Assembly: GCA_044378425.1 (NCBI GenBank)
Contig: JBILXN010000014.1
Location: 1-22,142 of the forward strand
Direction: 5' to 3'
Length of the DNA: 22,142 bases
From: UBA6136 sp044378425
GTDB taxonomy: Bacteria; Pseudomonadota; Gammaproteobacteria; Methylococcales; Methylococcaceae
Part shown: positions 8,133 to 14,785 of the stretch, one piece after another
Layout: every line of letters begins with the position of its first letter
How positions within the stretch are numbered: the first letter of the stretch is position 1
Made by a program: the position numbers and the translations under genes
The notes under the pieces: model-generated
The model's input: the letters and a program-made list of their open reading frames with translations, nothing else
Database searches by the model: none
What the model was told of the DNA's origin: nothing

Positions 8133-9056
8133 TCAACTCAGGTGCATTTTATCTAGAAGTTTGATGAAACGCTGATAGCGGCCCATCGCTATCAGGCCCT
8201 CTGAAACGGCCGCCCGCACCGCACAGCCCTTGTCCTGCCGGTGGCTGCAATCATTGAACTGGCAGACGGGCAGATACTCCCGGAACTCCCGGTACCCTTC
8301 AGCAAGGTCGCTGGCACCCATTTCTGCCAAGCCGAAAACCGCTACGCCCGGACTGTCAATCAGGTCGCCGCCTTCAGGCAGATGATAAAGCGTAGCAGCG
8401 GTGGTCGTGTGTCGACCCAACCCCGCCTTTTCCGACAGTTGCCGTGTTCGCAGCTGCTTTTCCGGCAGGAGTGCATTGGTTAGGGAGGATTTACCGACCC
8501 CGGACTGACCGGAAAGAATGCTGCAGCGGCCATTCAGACCTGACCTCAGTTTAGCTAGCCCCTCACCGGATTTGGCGCTGACCATGTGACAGGGGTAACC
8601 CATCTCCTCATAGACACTCAATACCGAGCTGATCGATTCCCGTTCAGTGATTCTGTCAATCTTGTTGATGACAATGGCAGCAGCCAGATTACGATATTCC
8701 GATGCGGCAAGGTATTGGTCAACCAGTAACCAGTCTGGTTGTGGCTCGGGAGCCACGACGACGACGACCTGATCAAGATTGGCTGCGACAGGACGTATTC
8801 TTCCGCCATGGGCGGGGCGGGTGAGCAGGCTGTGACGCGGCAGTATTTCGCTAACCCGGCCTTGCTGATTCTCCAGTGGTTCCCATAACACGCGATCGCC
8901 CACCACGGCTTGGCCCAGTTGGCGTCGGGTGTGACACAGAATGATCGCGCCATCCCGATCTTCCACCGCGAGGCCTTGGCCGAGATGGCTGACGACAAGG
9001 CCTTCCTGTAGGGCTTGGGATAAGTGTCTGACGCCATCAAGGTCATCGGTGGACAT
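8133..9056 (-). CDS. rsgA: Ribosome small-subunit-dependent GTPase RsgA
   Basis: A circularly permuted GTPase that helps late maturation of the 30S subunit. The 307-residue order is diagnostic: an OB-fold (about 20-85), then G4 NKID (131-134), G5 VSAKSG, G1 GQSGVGKSS (183-191), G2 GRHTTT (214-219), G3 DSPG (234-237), and a C-terminal zinc site with C265, C270, H272 and C278. It lies 5 nt downstream of the M48 peptidase on the same strand, so the two are probably cotranscribed; the ribosome site is weak, consistent with coupling. Nearness to divergent orn is a familiar gammaproteobacterial arrangement. Confidence 0.97.
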   Translation of the reverse strand: MSTDDLDGVRHLSQALQEGLVVSHLGQGLAVEDRDGAIILCHTRRQLGQAVVGDRVLWEPLENQQGRVSEILPRHSLLTRPAHGGRIRPVAANLDQVVVVVAPEPQPDWLLVDQYLAASEYRNLAAAIVINKIDRITERESISSVLSVYEEMGYPCHMVSAKSGEGLAKLRSGLNGRCSILSGQSGVGKSSLTNALLPEKQLRTRQLSEKAGLGRHTTTAATLYHLPEGGDLIDSPGVAVFGLAEMGASDLAEGYREFREYLPVCQFNDCSHRQDKGCAVRAAVSEGLIAMGRYQRFIKLLDKMHLS

Positions 9057-9061
9057 TCGGG

Positions 9062-10309
9062 TTAGGATGCCCGGGCCGCGAGGTTTGCTATGCGGACGGC
9101 CGCCGGTGGGTGACTGTAGTGAAATGCAGCATAAAGTGGATCGGGGGTAAGGGTGCTGGCGTTCTCCCGATACAGTTTGACCAGAGCACTGATAAGGTGC
9201 CTAGACTGCGTATGGCTAGCGGCAAAGTCATCGGCTTCAAATTCATAACGGCGTTGCATGTAGGCCATGATTGGCTTAAGGAAAGCCGTAAATGTGGGTG
9301 CCACCATCATGAACAGCAGAAGCGCAGTAGCATTGGAATGGCCACCTGAGACCCCCAGTCCCGAATAGAACCAATCCTGAGTGCTGAGCCAGCCTAAAAT
9401 GGCAAAACCCGCTAAAGAAATGGTGGCGGATGTGATGAGCATCTTGATGACATGCCGACGCTTGAAGTGACCTAGTTCATGCGCCAGTACCGCTTCCAGT
9501 TCGTCGTGTTCGAGGGAGTCAACCAGGGTATCGAAGAATACGATGCGCTTGCTGTCGCCAATCCCCGTAAAATAGGCATTGCCATGGCCGGAACGCTTGG
9601 AGCCATCCATCACATAAATCCCTTCGCTCTTGAAGCCACAACGGGTAAGCAGGGCTTCAATGCGCTCTTTGAGTGTGGCATCAGGCAGCGGGGTGAATTT
9701 ATTGAACAACGGTGCGATAAAGGTCGGGAAGGCCCAGCTCATCAGCGTTGAAAAGCCCATGATGATGGCCCAGGCCAGCAACCACCAGTAACTTCCGACG
9801 CTCTCCATTACCCACAGAATGAGAGCGAGGAGGGGGATGCCCAAGGCCAGCCCCAGCACCATTTGAATTAAAAAATCTTTGGCAAATTGCACGGGGGTGT
9901 TGCGGTTGAAGCCAAACTGTTCTTCGGTGACGAAAGTCTGGTAGAGAGTGAGGGGTAACTCTACCAATTGCATCAGCAGCATGACGCTCAAGATAAGCCC
10001 AATTCCCGTGACCATGGCTGAAAGGTCAAAGCTATCCCACACTGACTGCAAGGCGGAGATGCCACCGCCTAGGGTGAATGCCAGCAAAACGATGATACTG
10101 ATGACCCGGTCGGTGTTGCCCAGTCTACTTTTGCTGACAGTGTAGTCTGCAGCCTTCTGGTGGGCCTCGGGCGTGATGGTAGTGCTGAAGGCACTGGGTA
10201 CTGTCTCTCGGTTGGCTTTAACATGGTTCACCTGCCGGCTCGTCAGCCAGAATTCGATGCCGGAGGACAGCGCGAGGGCGATCAGAAACAGTGTGGTCAG
10301 ATCATTCAT
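9062..10309 (-). CDS. M48 family (Ste24-like) membrane metallopeptidase
   Basis: An integral membrane zinc protease of the CaaX-prenyl-protease-1/Ste24 type, 415 residues from the chosen start. The zinc motif HELGH is at 277-281, the third ligand is probably E358 in YEFEADDFA, and the family segments SGHGNAYFTG (240-249) and HPPAAVRIANL near the end are intact. About seven hydrophobic segments are seen (for example 4-22, 68-90, 99-123, 147-168, 174-194, 295-310, 327-345). The ATG at 10309 is preferred to the longer frame from 10342 because GGAG lies just before it. Bacteria lack prenylated CaaX substrates, so the likely role is membrane-protein quality control; that is inference. It is cotranscribed with rsgA. 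Confidence 0.93.
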   Translation of the reverse strand: MNDLTTLFLIALALSSGIEFWLTSRQVNHVKANRETVPSAFSTTITPEAHQKAADYTVSKSRLGNTDRVISIIVLLAFTLGGGISALQSVWDSFDLSAMVTGIGLILSVMLLMQLVELPLTLYQTFVTEEQFGFNRNTPVQFAKDFLIQMVLGLALGIPLLALILWVMESVGSYWWLLAWAIIMGFSTLMSWAFPTFIAPLFNKFTPLPDATLKERIEALLTRCGFKSEGIYVMDGSKRSGHGNAYFTGIGDSKRIVFFDTLVDSLEHDELEAVLAHELGHFKRRHVIKMLITSATISLAGFAILGWLSTQDWFYSGLGVSGGHSNATALLLFMMVAPTFTAFLKPIMAYMQRRYEFEADDFAASHTQSRHLISALVKLYRENASTLTPDPLYAAFHYSHPPAAVRIANLAARAS

Positions 10310-10439
10310 ATTCGGGGCTCCAGAACGTAAACGCGGCCACAATGGCCTTTGATAGTATGCAAGGCACAGCCGATTGGCTGCGGTTTTCTGTAGACTGCTG
10401 CTTTGCTTGACCGTTCATCCCCACCCATTAGTGACGTAT

Positions 10440-10985
10440 ATGGCCCAAAACGCGCATAACCTGATCTGGATAGACCTTGAAATGACGGGGCTCGATACGA
10501 GCACAGATAGCATCATTGAGGTGGCAACTGTGGTCACGGACAAAGACCTCAATGTGTTGGCCAAGGGGCCGGTGATCGCGGTTTTCCAGCCAGAATCGGT
10601 ATTGGTGCGCATGGATGACTGGAACCATAAACATCATGGCCAGTCCGGCCTGATTGAAAGGGTCCGAGAGAGCACCATCAGTGAAGGTGATGCCGAAGCA
10701 GTAACCATTGAATTTCTCAAAACATGGGTACCGCCTGGAGCCTCTCCCATGTGTGGCAACAGCATTTGTCAGGACCGCCGCTTCCTCGCCCGTAGCATGC
10801 CCGGACTGGAGGCCTATTTCCATTATCGCAGTATCGACGTCTCGACTCTCAAGGAACTTGCCGGCCGTTGGGCGCCCGAGGTAAGGGACGGATTCAAGAA
10901 GAAAAACAGCCACCGCGCATTGGACGATATTCTCGAATCCATTGAGGAACTCAGGTTCTATCGGAAGACATTGCTCAAAATATGA
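10440..10985 (+). CDS. orn: Oligoribonuclease
   Basis: A DEDDh 3'-5' exoribonuclease that degrades short RNA, including the pGpG left from cyclic-di-GMP breakdown. The protein is 181 residues, the same as E. coli Orn, and all active residues fall in the expected places: D12 and E14 (WIDLEMTGLD), D112 (NSICQDRRF), H158 and D163 (NSHRALDDI). The ATG at 10440 is chosen because it gives the standard N-terminus; an in-frame ATG at 10374 would add 22 unlike residues. It is divergent from the M48 peptidase with 130 bp between. That gap holds a small CAGCC-GATT-GGCTG stem at 10367-10380 and no clear promoter. Confidence 0.97.
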   Translation: MAQNAHNLIWIDLEMTGLDTSTDSIIEVATVVTDKDLNVLAKGPVIAVFQPESVLVRMDDWNHKHHGQSGLIERVRESTISEGDAEAVTIEFLKTWVPPGASPMCGNSICQDRRFLARSMPGLEAYFHYRSIDVSTLKELAGRWAPEVRDGFKKKNSHRALDDILESIEELRFYRKTLLKI

Positions 10986-11017
10986 ACTCCCAGCGCAGGA
11001 CGCCATCCGGATTTCGT

Positions 11018-11206
11018 TTATAACCCGGCAATGATCGCAACGAGCAGAAGGACAACAAACACACCGATGGTCACGAACATTGTGAACCAACTCCAGCGAC
11101 CGGCGGGGCTTGCTGTGCCCGACACAAATTCTTCAATGGCATGCCCGCAAGCGCTGCAGACGACAGCCTTGTCCTTGACCTCGTTACCGCAATTTCGACA
11201 AAACAT
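11018..11206 (-). CDS. Small zinc-ribbon protein with one C-terminal membrane helix
   Basis: A 62-residue protein. Residues 1-23 contain two CxxC knuckles (C3/C6 and C17/C20, in CRNCG and CSACG), the pattern of a minimal zinc ribbon. After a short linker, residues about 40-61 form a single hydrophobic helix, so it should be tail-anchored with the ribbon in the cytoplasm. AGAGG lies 7 nt before the ATG, supporting a real gene. Proteins with this layout are common and lack assigned functions. It is convergent with orn (32 nt apart) and divergent from the bufferin operon. Confidence 0.75.
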   Translation of the reverse strand: MFCRNCGNEVKDKAVVCSACGHAIEEFVSGTASPAGRWSWFTMFVTIGVFVVLLLVAIIAGL

Positions 11207-11589
11207 GTAATGCCTCTATGGAGTCGTTATGGCTGGGTTGGATGGATCGGCAGCCCTGTTCAGGTTTCACTGGCAAGAGCATAGCTGAAGCCGTTCGTCC
11301 TTTCCACCTGCCCGCCGCCATGCGCCTCTGAAACTAATGAAGGATGCCAACTGTCTTTGTTTTGCTTACCAGAGTGGGATCCGTCCAAACTTTGAACGTG
11401 CATCTGCTATTGCCGCTGTGTGAGAATACTTGGCGGTGGATTCGCTGGGAGTACCGAGCCGCTTGGGTTGACTCCCGGTTGGTCGGTCCGGGTAGGGTTC
11501 AGGCTTAAATGCGAGATAGCCAAAAGCCTGATCGGGTGTCTCAAAGCTATCTTTCGTACTACAACTAACTATATTGAGGTTTCCAATTC
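11207..11589. other. 383-bp divergent intergenic region upstream of the bufferin operon
   Basis: This region must hold the promoters for the zinc-ribbon gene (minus) and bufA (plus). No ORF with protein-like composition is seen. A TTGACT at 11468-11473 has no good -10 partner at normal spacing. CCCGG-N9-CCGGG forms a small hairpin around 11474-11492, and a 7-bp inverted repeat lies at 11514-11552. GAGG at 11576-11579 is the ribosome site for bufA, 10 nt before its ATG. An extracytoplasmic sigma factor promoter is possible but I cannot point to one. Confidence 0.5.
11514..11552. repeat. Inverted repeat in the bufA leader
   Basis: AGATAGC (11514-11520) is exactly repeated in inverse as GCTATCT (11546-11552), with a 25-nt spacer, ending 37 nt before the bufA start. 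It could be an operator half-site pair or an mRNA leader stem. A 7-bp repeat can also arise by chance, so the role is open. Confidence 0.3.
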
Positions 11590-11916
11590 ATGAGCAGAAA
11601 AACACTATCAACCGTGATGGGCGCGGCAATTGCCTCATCTCTGGCCGGCGTAGCGGCTGCCGGTGAAAATCCCTTTGCTGTCAATGATCTTGCTTCCGGT
11701 TACATGCAGCTTGCCGAAGCCGGTAAGGAAACCAAGGAGATGGTCTGTGGTGAAGGCAAATGCGGTGGTCAGAAGATGGCATCTCCGGAAATGAACTGCG
11801 GCGCCATGATGAACACGGCAAAGAAAGATCCAGCCCAGGAAGCGAAGGCCGTTGAAGGCAAATGTGCCGGTATGAAAATGGAACAATCAGCGCCAGCGAC
11901 AACAACCGCCAAGTAA
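11590..11916 (+). CDS. Bufferin/HvfA-type metallophore precursor peptide
   Basis: A 108-residue precursor with signal peptide (residues 1-24, ending VAAA before GENPF). The mature part has four cysteines: C53, C58, C70 and C92. C58 and C92 lie in EGKC motifs (GEGKCGGQKM and VEGKCAGMKM), the hallmark of the BufA2/HvfA class. In characterised members the EGKC cysteines are oxidised by the neighbouring DUF692 enzyme to nitrogen- and sulfur-containing heterocycles that bind copper; the flanking cysteines can form a disulfide. I infer the same here, with export to the periplasm through the Sec system. The mature region is also rich in Met, another copper ligand. The next gene, the oxidase, starts 10 nt later. 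Homologues are named bufA2 or hvfA. Confidence 0.9.
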   Translation: MSRKTLSTVMGAAIASSLAGVAAAGENPFAVNDLASGYMQLAEAGKETKEMVCGEGKCGGQKMASPEMNCGAMMNTAKKDPAQEAKAVEGKCAGMKMEQSAPATTTAK

Positions 11917-11926
11917 GCTGGGTACC

Positions 11927-12787
11927 ATGCTAAGGGCGCCGGGCAGGGGATTATGTTCTTCACGCGGCGCCGGGCTGGGCTTGAGGCGATCACTATTGAA
12001 CTCGTTGCAGGATGCACCGCCGAGTAGCATAGATTTCTATGAGATCGCCCCCGAGAACTGGATGCGGATTGGGGGTCGATTAGGGCGACAGTTCCGTGCA
12101 CTGACCGAAGCCATTCCGTTCAGCTGTCATGGCCTGTCGCTTTCCATCGGTGGCCCTGCGCCGCTGGATGAAGCTTTTCTGATGGAACTTCGTGATTTCC
12201 TGGCGGTTCATCAGATTCATGAGTACAGCGAGCATTTGAGCTACTGCGGGGATGAAGGCCATCTCTATGACCTAATGCCCATTCCGTTTACCGAAGATGC
12301 CGTCCGGTATGTTGCCGAGCGGATTCAGAGGACGCAAGATATTCTCAATCGACGCATCGCCATCGAAAATGTCTCCTACTATGCCGCGCCTGCACAGGAA
12401 ATGGCGGAGGTTGACTTCCTCAACGCCGTGCTTGATGCCGCGGATTGTGATCTGTTGCTGGACGTCAATAATGTATACGTCAACAGCGTCAATTTCGGTT
12501 ATGACCCGGAGACTTTTCTTGCCGCCATCCCCCCAGACCGGGTCAGCTGTTTTCACGTTGCTGGTCATTACGTCGAAACTGACGATCTCTTGGTTGATAC
12601 GCATGGGGCAGCCGTGATTGATCCGGTCTGGCATCTGCTGGCGCTGGCTTATGGTCGATTCGGTGTAAAGCCCACAGTGCTGGAACGGGATTTCAATATG
12701 CCGCCGCTGCCGGATCTGCTGGCCGAGGTTGCCCGCATACGTGAACTGCAACAGGTTCAGACCGTTTTGCCGCGCCACTATGGCTGA
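11927..12787 (+). CDS. bufB: DUF692 multinuclear non-heme iron oxidase (bufferin maturase)
   Basis: A TIM-barrel enzyme of the DUF692/MNIO family, 286 residues. These enzymes use two or three iron ions and oxygen to modify cysteines of a small precursor. Family segments are intact: GAGLGLR (15-21), APENW (41-45), CHGLSLSIGG (67-76, H68), SEHLSYC (101-107), AIENVSYY (145-152), LLLDVNNVYVNSVNFGYD (176-193), HVAGH (210-214), VDTHGAAV (223-230) and ERDFNMP (253-259). The His, Asp, Glu and Asn in these segments are the expected metal ligands. The substrate is almost certainly the precursor encoded 10 nt upstream. It overlaps the next gene by 8 bp. The gene symbol follows bufferin nomenclature; HvfB is the alternative. 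Confidence 0.93.
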   Translation: MLRAPGRGLCSSRGAGLGLRRSLLNSLQDAPPSSIDFYEIAPENWMRIGGRLGRQFRALTEAIPFSCHGLSLSIGGPAPLDEAFLMELRDFLAVHQIHEYSEHLSYCGDEGHLYDLMPIPFTEDAVRYVAERIQRTQDILNRRIAIENVSYYAAPAQEMAEVDFLNAVLDAADCDLLLDVNNVYVNSVNFGYDPETFLAAIPPDRVSCFHVAGHYVETDDLLVDTHGAAVIDPVWHLLALAYGRFGVKPTVLERDFNMPPLPDLLAEVARIRELQQVQTVLPRHYG

Positions 12788-13550
12788 ATGTGCCCACCCT
12801 TTTCAGGCAGTGCAACAGGCCTTCGCAGCCCACATCCGCGATCCGGAAAAAGTCCCTGCCCCACCCGGCATACCCGCTGAGCGTATGGCCATCTATAGGG
12901 AGCTCTTTTTCAATAACATCGAGAGCTTTCTGGCGACGGGGTTTCCGGTTCTGAAAAACATTCTGGGTTCAGCGCGGTGGACCCTATTGATTCGCCAGTT
13001 CTACGCTCGACATTGTTGCAGGACCCCGCTGTTCAGCGAGATTGCCCGCGAGTTTGTGGATTATCTCAGGGCCGATGAGCGTGAGCGGTCCGATGAGCCG
13101 CCGTTTCTGATTGAGTTAGCTCATTATGAGTGGGTTGAGCTGGCGCTAGCTATTGCTGAGCCTGAACCACCTTTATCTCATGTCCCTTTTGCTGAAGACC
13201 CGCTCTCCCACCGGATTCGATTGTCTGCGGTCGCCTGGCCTTTGGCTTACCACTATCCGGTTCATCTGCTTTGTAGTGACTTCCAACCACAGCAGGCCTC
13301 GGAGTTGCCGACCTTTTTGGTCGTCTATCGAGACCGGGAAGATAGCGTCCGGTTTATGGAGGTCAATCAGGTTAGTTTCAGGCTGCTTGACCTGCTGAAC
13401 CAGGAGGGAGCCTTAAATGCCACGGATTGCCTGCTACGGATTGCCGCCGAAATTCAGTATCCTGACTGCCCTGCATTACTGGAGTTCGGCAAGGTTCTCC
13501 TATGCCAGTTCGAGCAAAGGGGCATCATCGGCGTCGAACTCTCGGCTTAG
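12780..13550 (+). CDS. bufC: DUF2063 family partner of the DUF692 oxidase
   Basis: A 256-residue protein with the N-terminal DUF2063 domain (about 7-100: FQAVQQAFAAHI, then RMAIYRELFFNNIESFLATGFPVLK) and a second alpha/beta domain (about 135-256). In MNIO systems this partner, like MbnC and HvfC, recruits the precursor peptide to the oxidase; I infer that role. The ATG at 12780 is preferred since it starts the family N-terminus and overlaps the bufB stop by 8 bp, a typical coupled arrangement; an in-frame ATG at 12729 would overlap by 59 bp. No DoxX-like gene follows; glnL is next, after 164 bp. Confidence 0.9.
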   Translation: MAECAHPFQAVQQAFAAHIRDPEKVPAPPGIPAERMAIYRELFFNNIESFLATGFPVLKNILGSARWTLLIRQFYARHCCRTPLFSEIAREFVDYLRADERERSDEPPFLIELAHYEWVELALAIAEPEPPLSHVPFAEDPLSHRIRLSAVAWPLAYHYPVHLLCSDFQPQQASELPTFLVVYRDREDSVRFMEVNQVSFRLLDLLNQEGALNATDCLLRIAAEIQYPDCPALLEFGKVLLCQFEQRGIIGVELSA

Positions 13551-13610
13551 TGCCATAACCTGCAGAATATTAGGATTGCCTCGTTGTGGGGCAACCAAGC
13601 GTTGGACGTT

Positions 13611-13627
13611 TGCGCTATAGTGGTGCG
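13611..13627. promoter_or_regulatory. Candidate NtrC operator overlapping a possible glnL -10 box
   Basis: TGCGCTATAGTGGTGCG differs at three of 17 positions from the enterobacterial NtrC site TGCACTATATTGGTGCA (recalled from memory). It contains TATAGT (13616-13621), a possible -10, although no good -35 precedes it. The site is 87 bp before the glnL start. Overlap with the -10 would suit repression of glnLG by NtrC, as known for E. coli glnLp. The adjacent GGTGGTGGTGG makes part of the match easier by chance. Confidence 0.5.
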
Positions 13628-13714
13628 GTGGTGGTGGTGTTCCCGTTTGGCCGCACTCAACCTCTATTGTGGTCGCTGCTGAATTCTTGGCCCTCAAATT
13701 GCTTTGCAAGTGTC

Positions 13715-14785
13715 ATGAATTTCTCAAATCCTGCCAAATTCTGTCCCCGGATTCTTGATCACCTGACGGATGCCGTCCTGTTGTTCGATCCCGCGTGCCG
13801 GTTGGCTTATATCAATCTCGCCGGGGAAATGTTGTTCGCGGTCAGTGCCCGTCAGGTGCTGGACATGAGGGCCAGGGATTTGTTCGGGCTGTCAGACCGA
13901 TCGATAGAAAGTGATCTCAGGCGAGCCATGGAGGATGGGGAAACCCTCACCAAGCGAAATATATCCCTGGGGTCGGCCTCTCATGCCGTCACGGTCAGTC
14001 TGACGATTGTGCCCCTGCTTGAACAGGAGAAGCCCGAGGCTGTCCTGATTCAGATCGAGCAGGTCGACCGGCACCTCCGGATTTCCATGGAAGAACAAAT
14101 CATGGCCCAGCAGAATGCTGCCCGCATGCTAATGCGGGGCCTGGCGCATGAAATCAAGAATCCGCTAGGCGGCATACGCGGTTCTGCCCAGTTGCTGGAG
14201 CGGGAACTGATAGAGCCGGAATTGCGGGAATATACCCAGATCATCATGGAAGAGTCCGATCGACTGCAATCGCTGGTCGACCGTATGCTGGGCCCCAACA
14301 AGCCGCTCACGCGCGGGTTGATCAATATCCATAAAGTGCTCGAGCGGGTTCGACAGTTGGTCCAGGTCGAAACTCCGGCAGGAGTGGTGGTTGATCGTGA
14401 TTACGACCCCAGTATTCCGTTGCTTGAGGGGGATGGCGACCTGCTCATCCAGGCGATCCTCAACATCGTTCGCAATGCTGCCCAGGCGGTGGGCGACCGG
14501 GGCCATATCCTGATCCGCACCCGCATTCATCGCCAGGTGACTATAGGTCATCGACGTAATCGCATGGCAGTCAAGATTGAGGTTGAAGATGATGGTCCCG
14601 GTATCAAGCCTGAAATCATGGGGCAGATTTTCTACCCCATGGTCAGCGGTCGGGCTGAAGGAACCGGCTTGGGTCTATCCATAGCCCAATCGCTGATCAA
14701 CCAGCATGGCGGGCTCATTGAATGTAGCAGCGAACCGGGCCACACAGTATTTTCAATATTTTTGCCTCTGGAGGAGGGAACATGA
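13715..14785 (+). CDS. glnL: Nitrogen regulation sensor histidine kinase NtrB (GlnL)
   Basis: Cytoplasmic sensor kinase/phosphatase controlled by PII protein, phosphorylating NtrC when nitrogen is scarce. From the ATG at 13715 it has 356 residues, close to E. coli GlnL. Seen: PAS domain (about 8-115), phosphoacceptor H145 in GLAHEIKNPLGG, N box NIVRNAAQAVG, G1 EDDGPGI and G2 EGTGLGLSIA. No membrane helix is present, which separates it from NtrY. A longer in-frame start at 13586 would run back across the putative promoter/operator and adds 43 unlike residues, so the shorter start is preferred. The stop overlaps the glnG start as ATGA. Confidence 0.95.
   Translation: MNFSNPAKFCPRILDHLTDAVLLFDPACRLAYINLAGEMLFAVSARQVLDMRARDLFGLSDRSIESDLRRAMEDGETLTKRNISLGSASHAVTVSLTIVPLLEQEKPEAVLIQIEQVDRHLRISMEEQIMAQQNAARMLMRGLAHEIKNPLGGIRGSAQLLERELIEPELREYTQIIMEESDRLQSLVDRMLGPNKPLTRGLINIHKVLERVRQLVQVETPAGVVVDRDYDPSIPLLEGDGDLLIQAILNIVRNAAQAVGDRGHILIRTRIHRQVTIGHRRNRMAVKIEVEDDGPGIKPEIMGQIFYPMVSGRAEGTGLGLSIAQSLINQHGGLIECSSEPGHTVFSIFLPLEEGT

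Noticed and set aside
10428..11090. Minus-strand open frame of 220 codons covering orn and part of the zinc-ribbon gene
   Set aside because: It conflicts with the complete orn gene and shows no family features.
11229..11288. 19-codon frame with a GGAG 5 nt before its ATG
   Set aside because: Too short to judge and of ordinary composition; the ribosome-like box alone is not enough. It is a possible leader peptide only if conserved.
11468..11498. TTGACT as a -35 box for bufA
   Set aside because: The best -10 candidate, TAGGGT at 11493-11498, is at 19 bp and matches only three of six bases.
11570..11575. TATATT as a -10 box for bufA
   Set aside because: A start of transcription just after it would leave almost no leader and would cut into the ribosome site.
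13596..13615. Sigma-54 promoter upstream of glnL around GTTGGACGTTTGCGC
   Set aside because: The GG and GC elements are 6 or 8 bp apart rather than the required 10.
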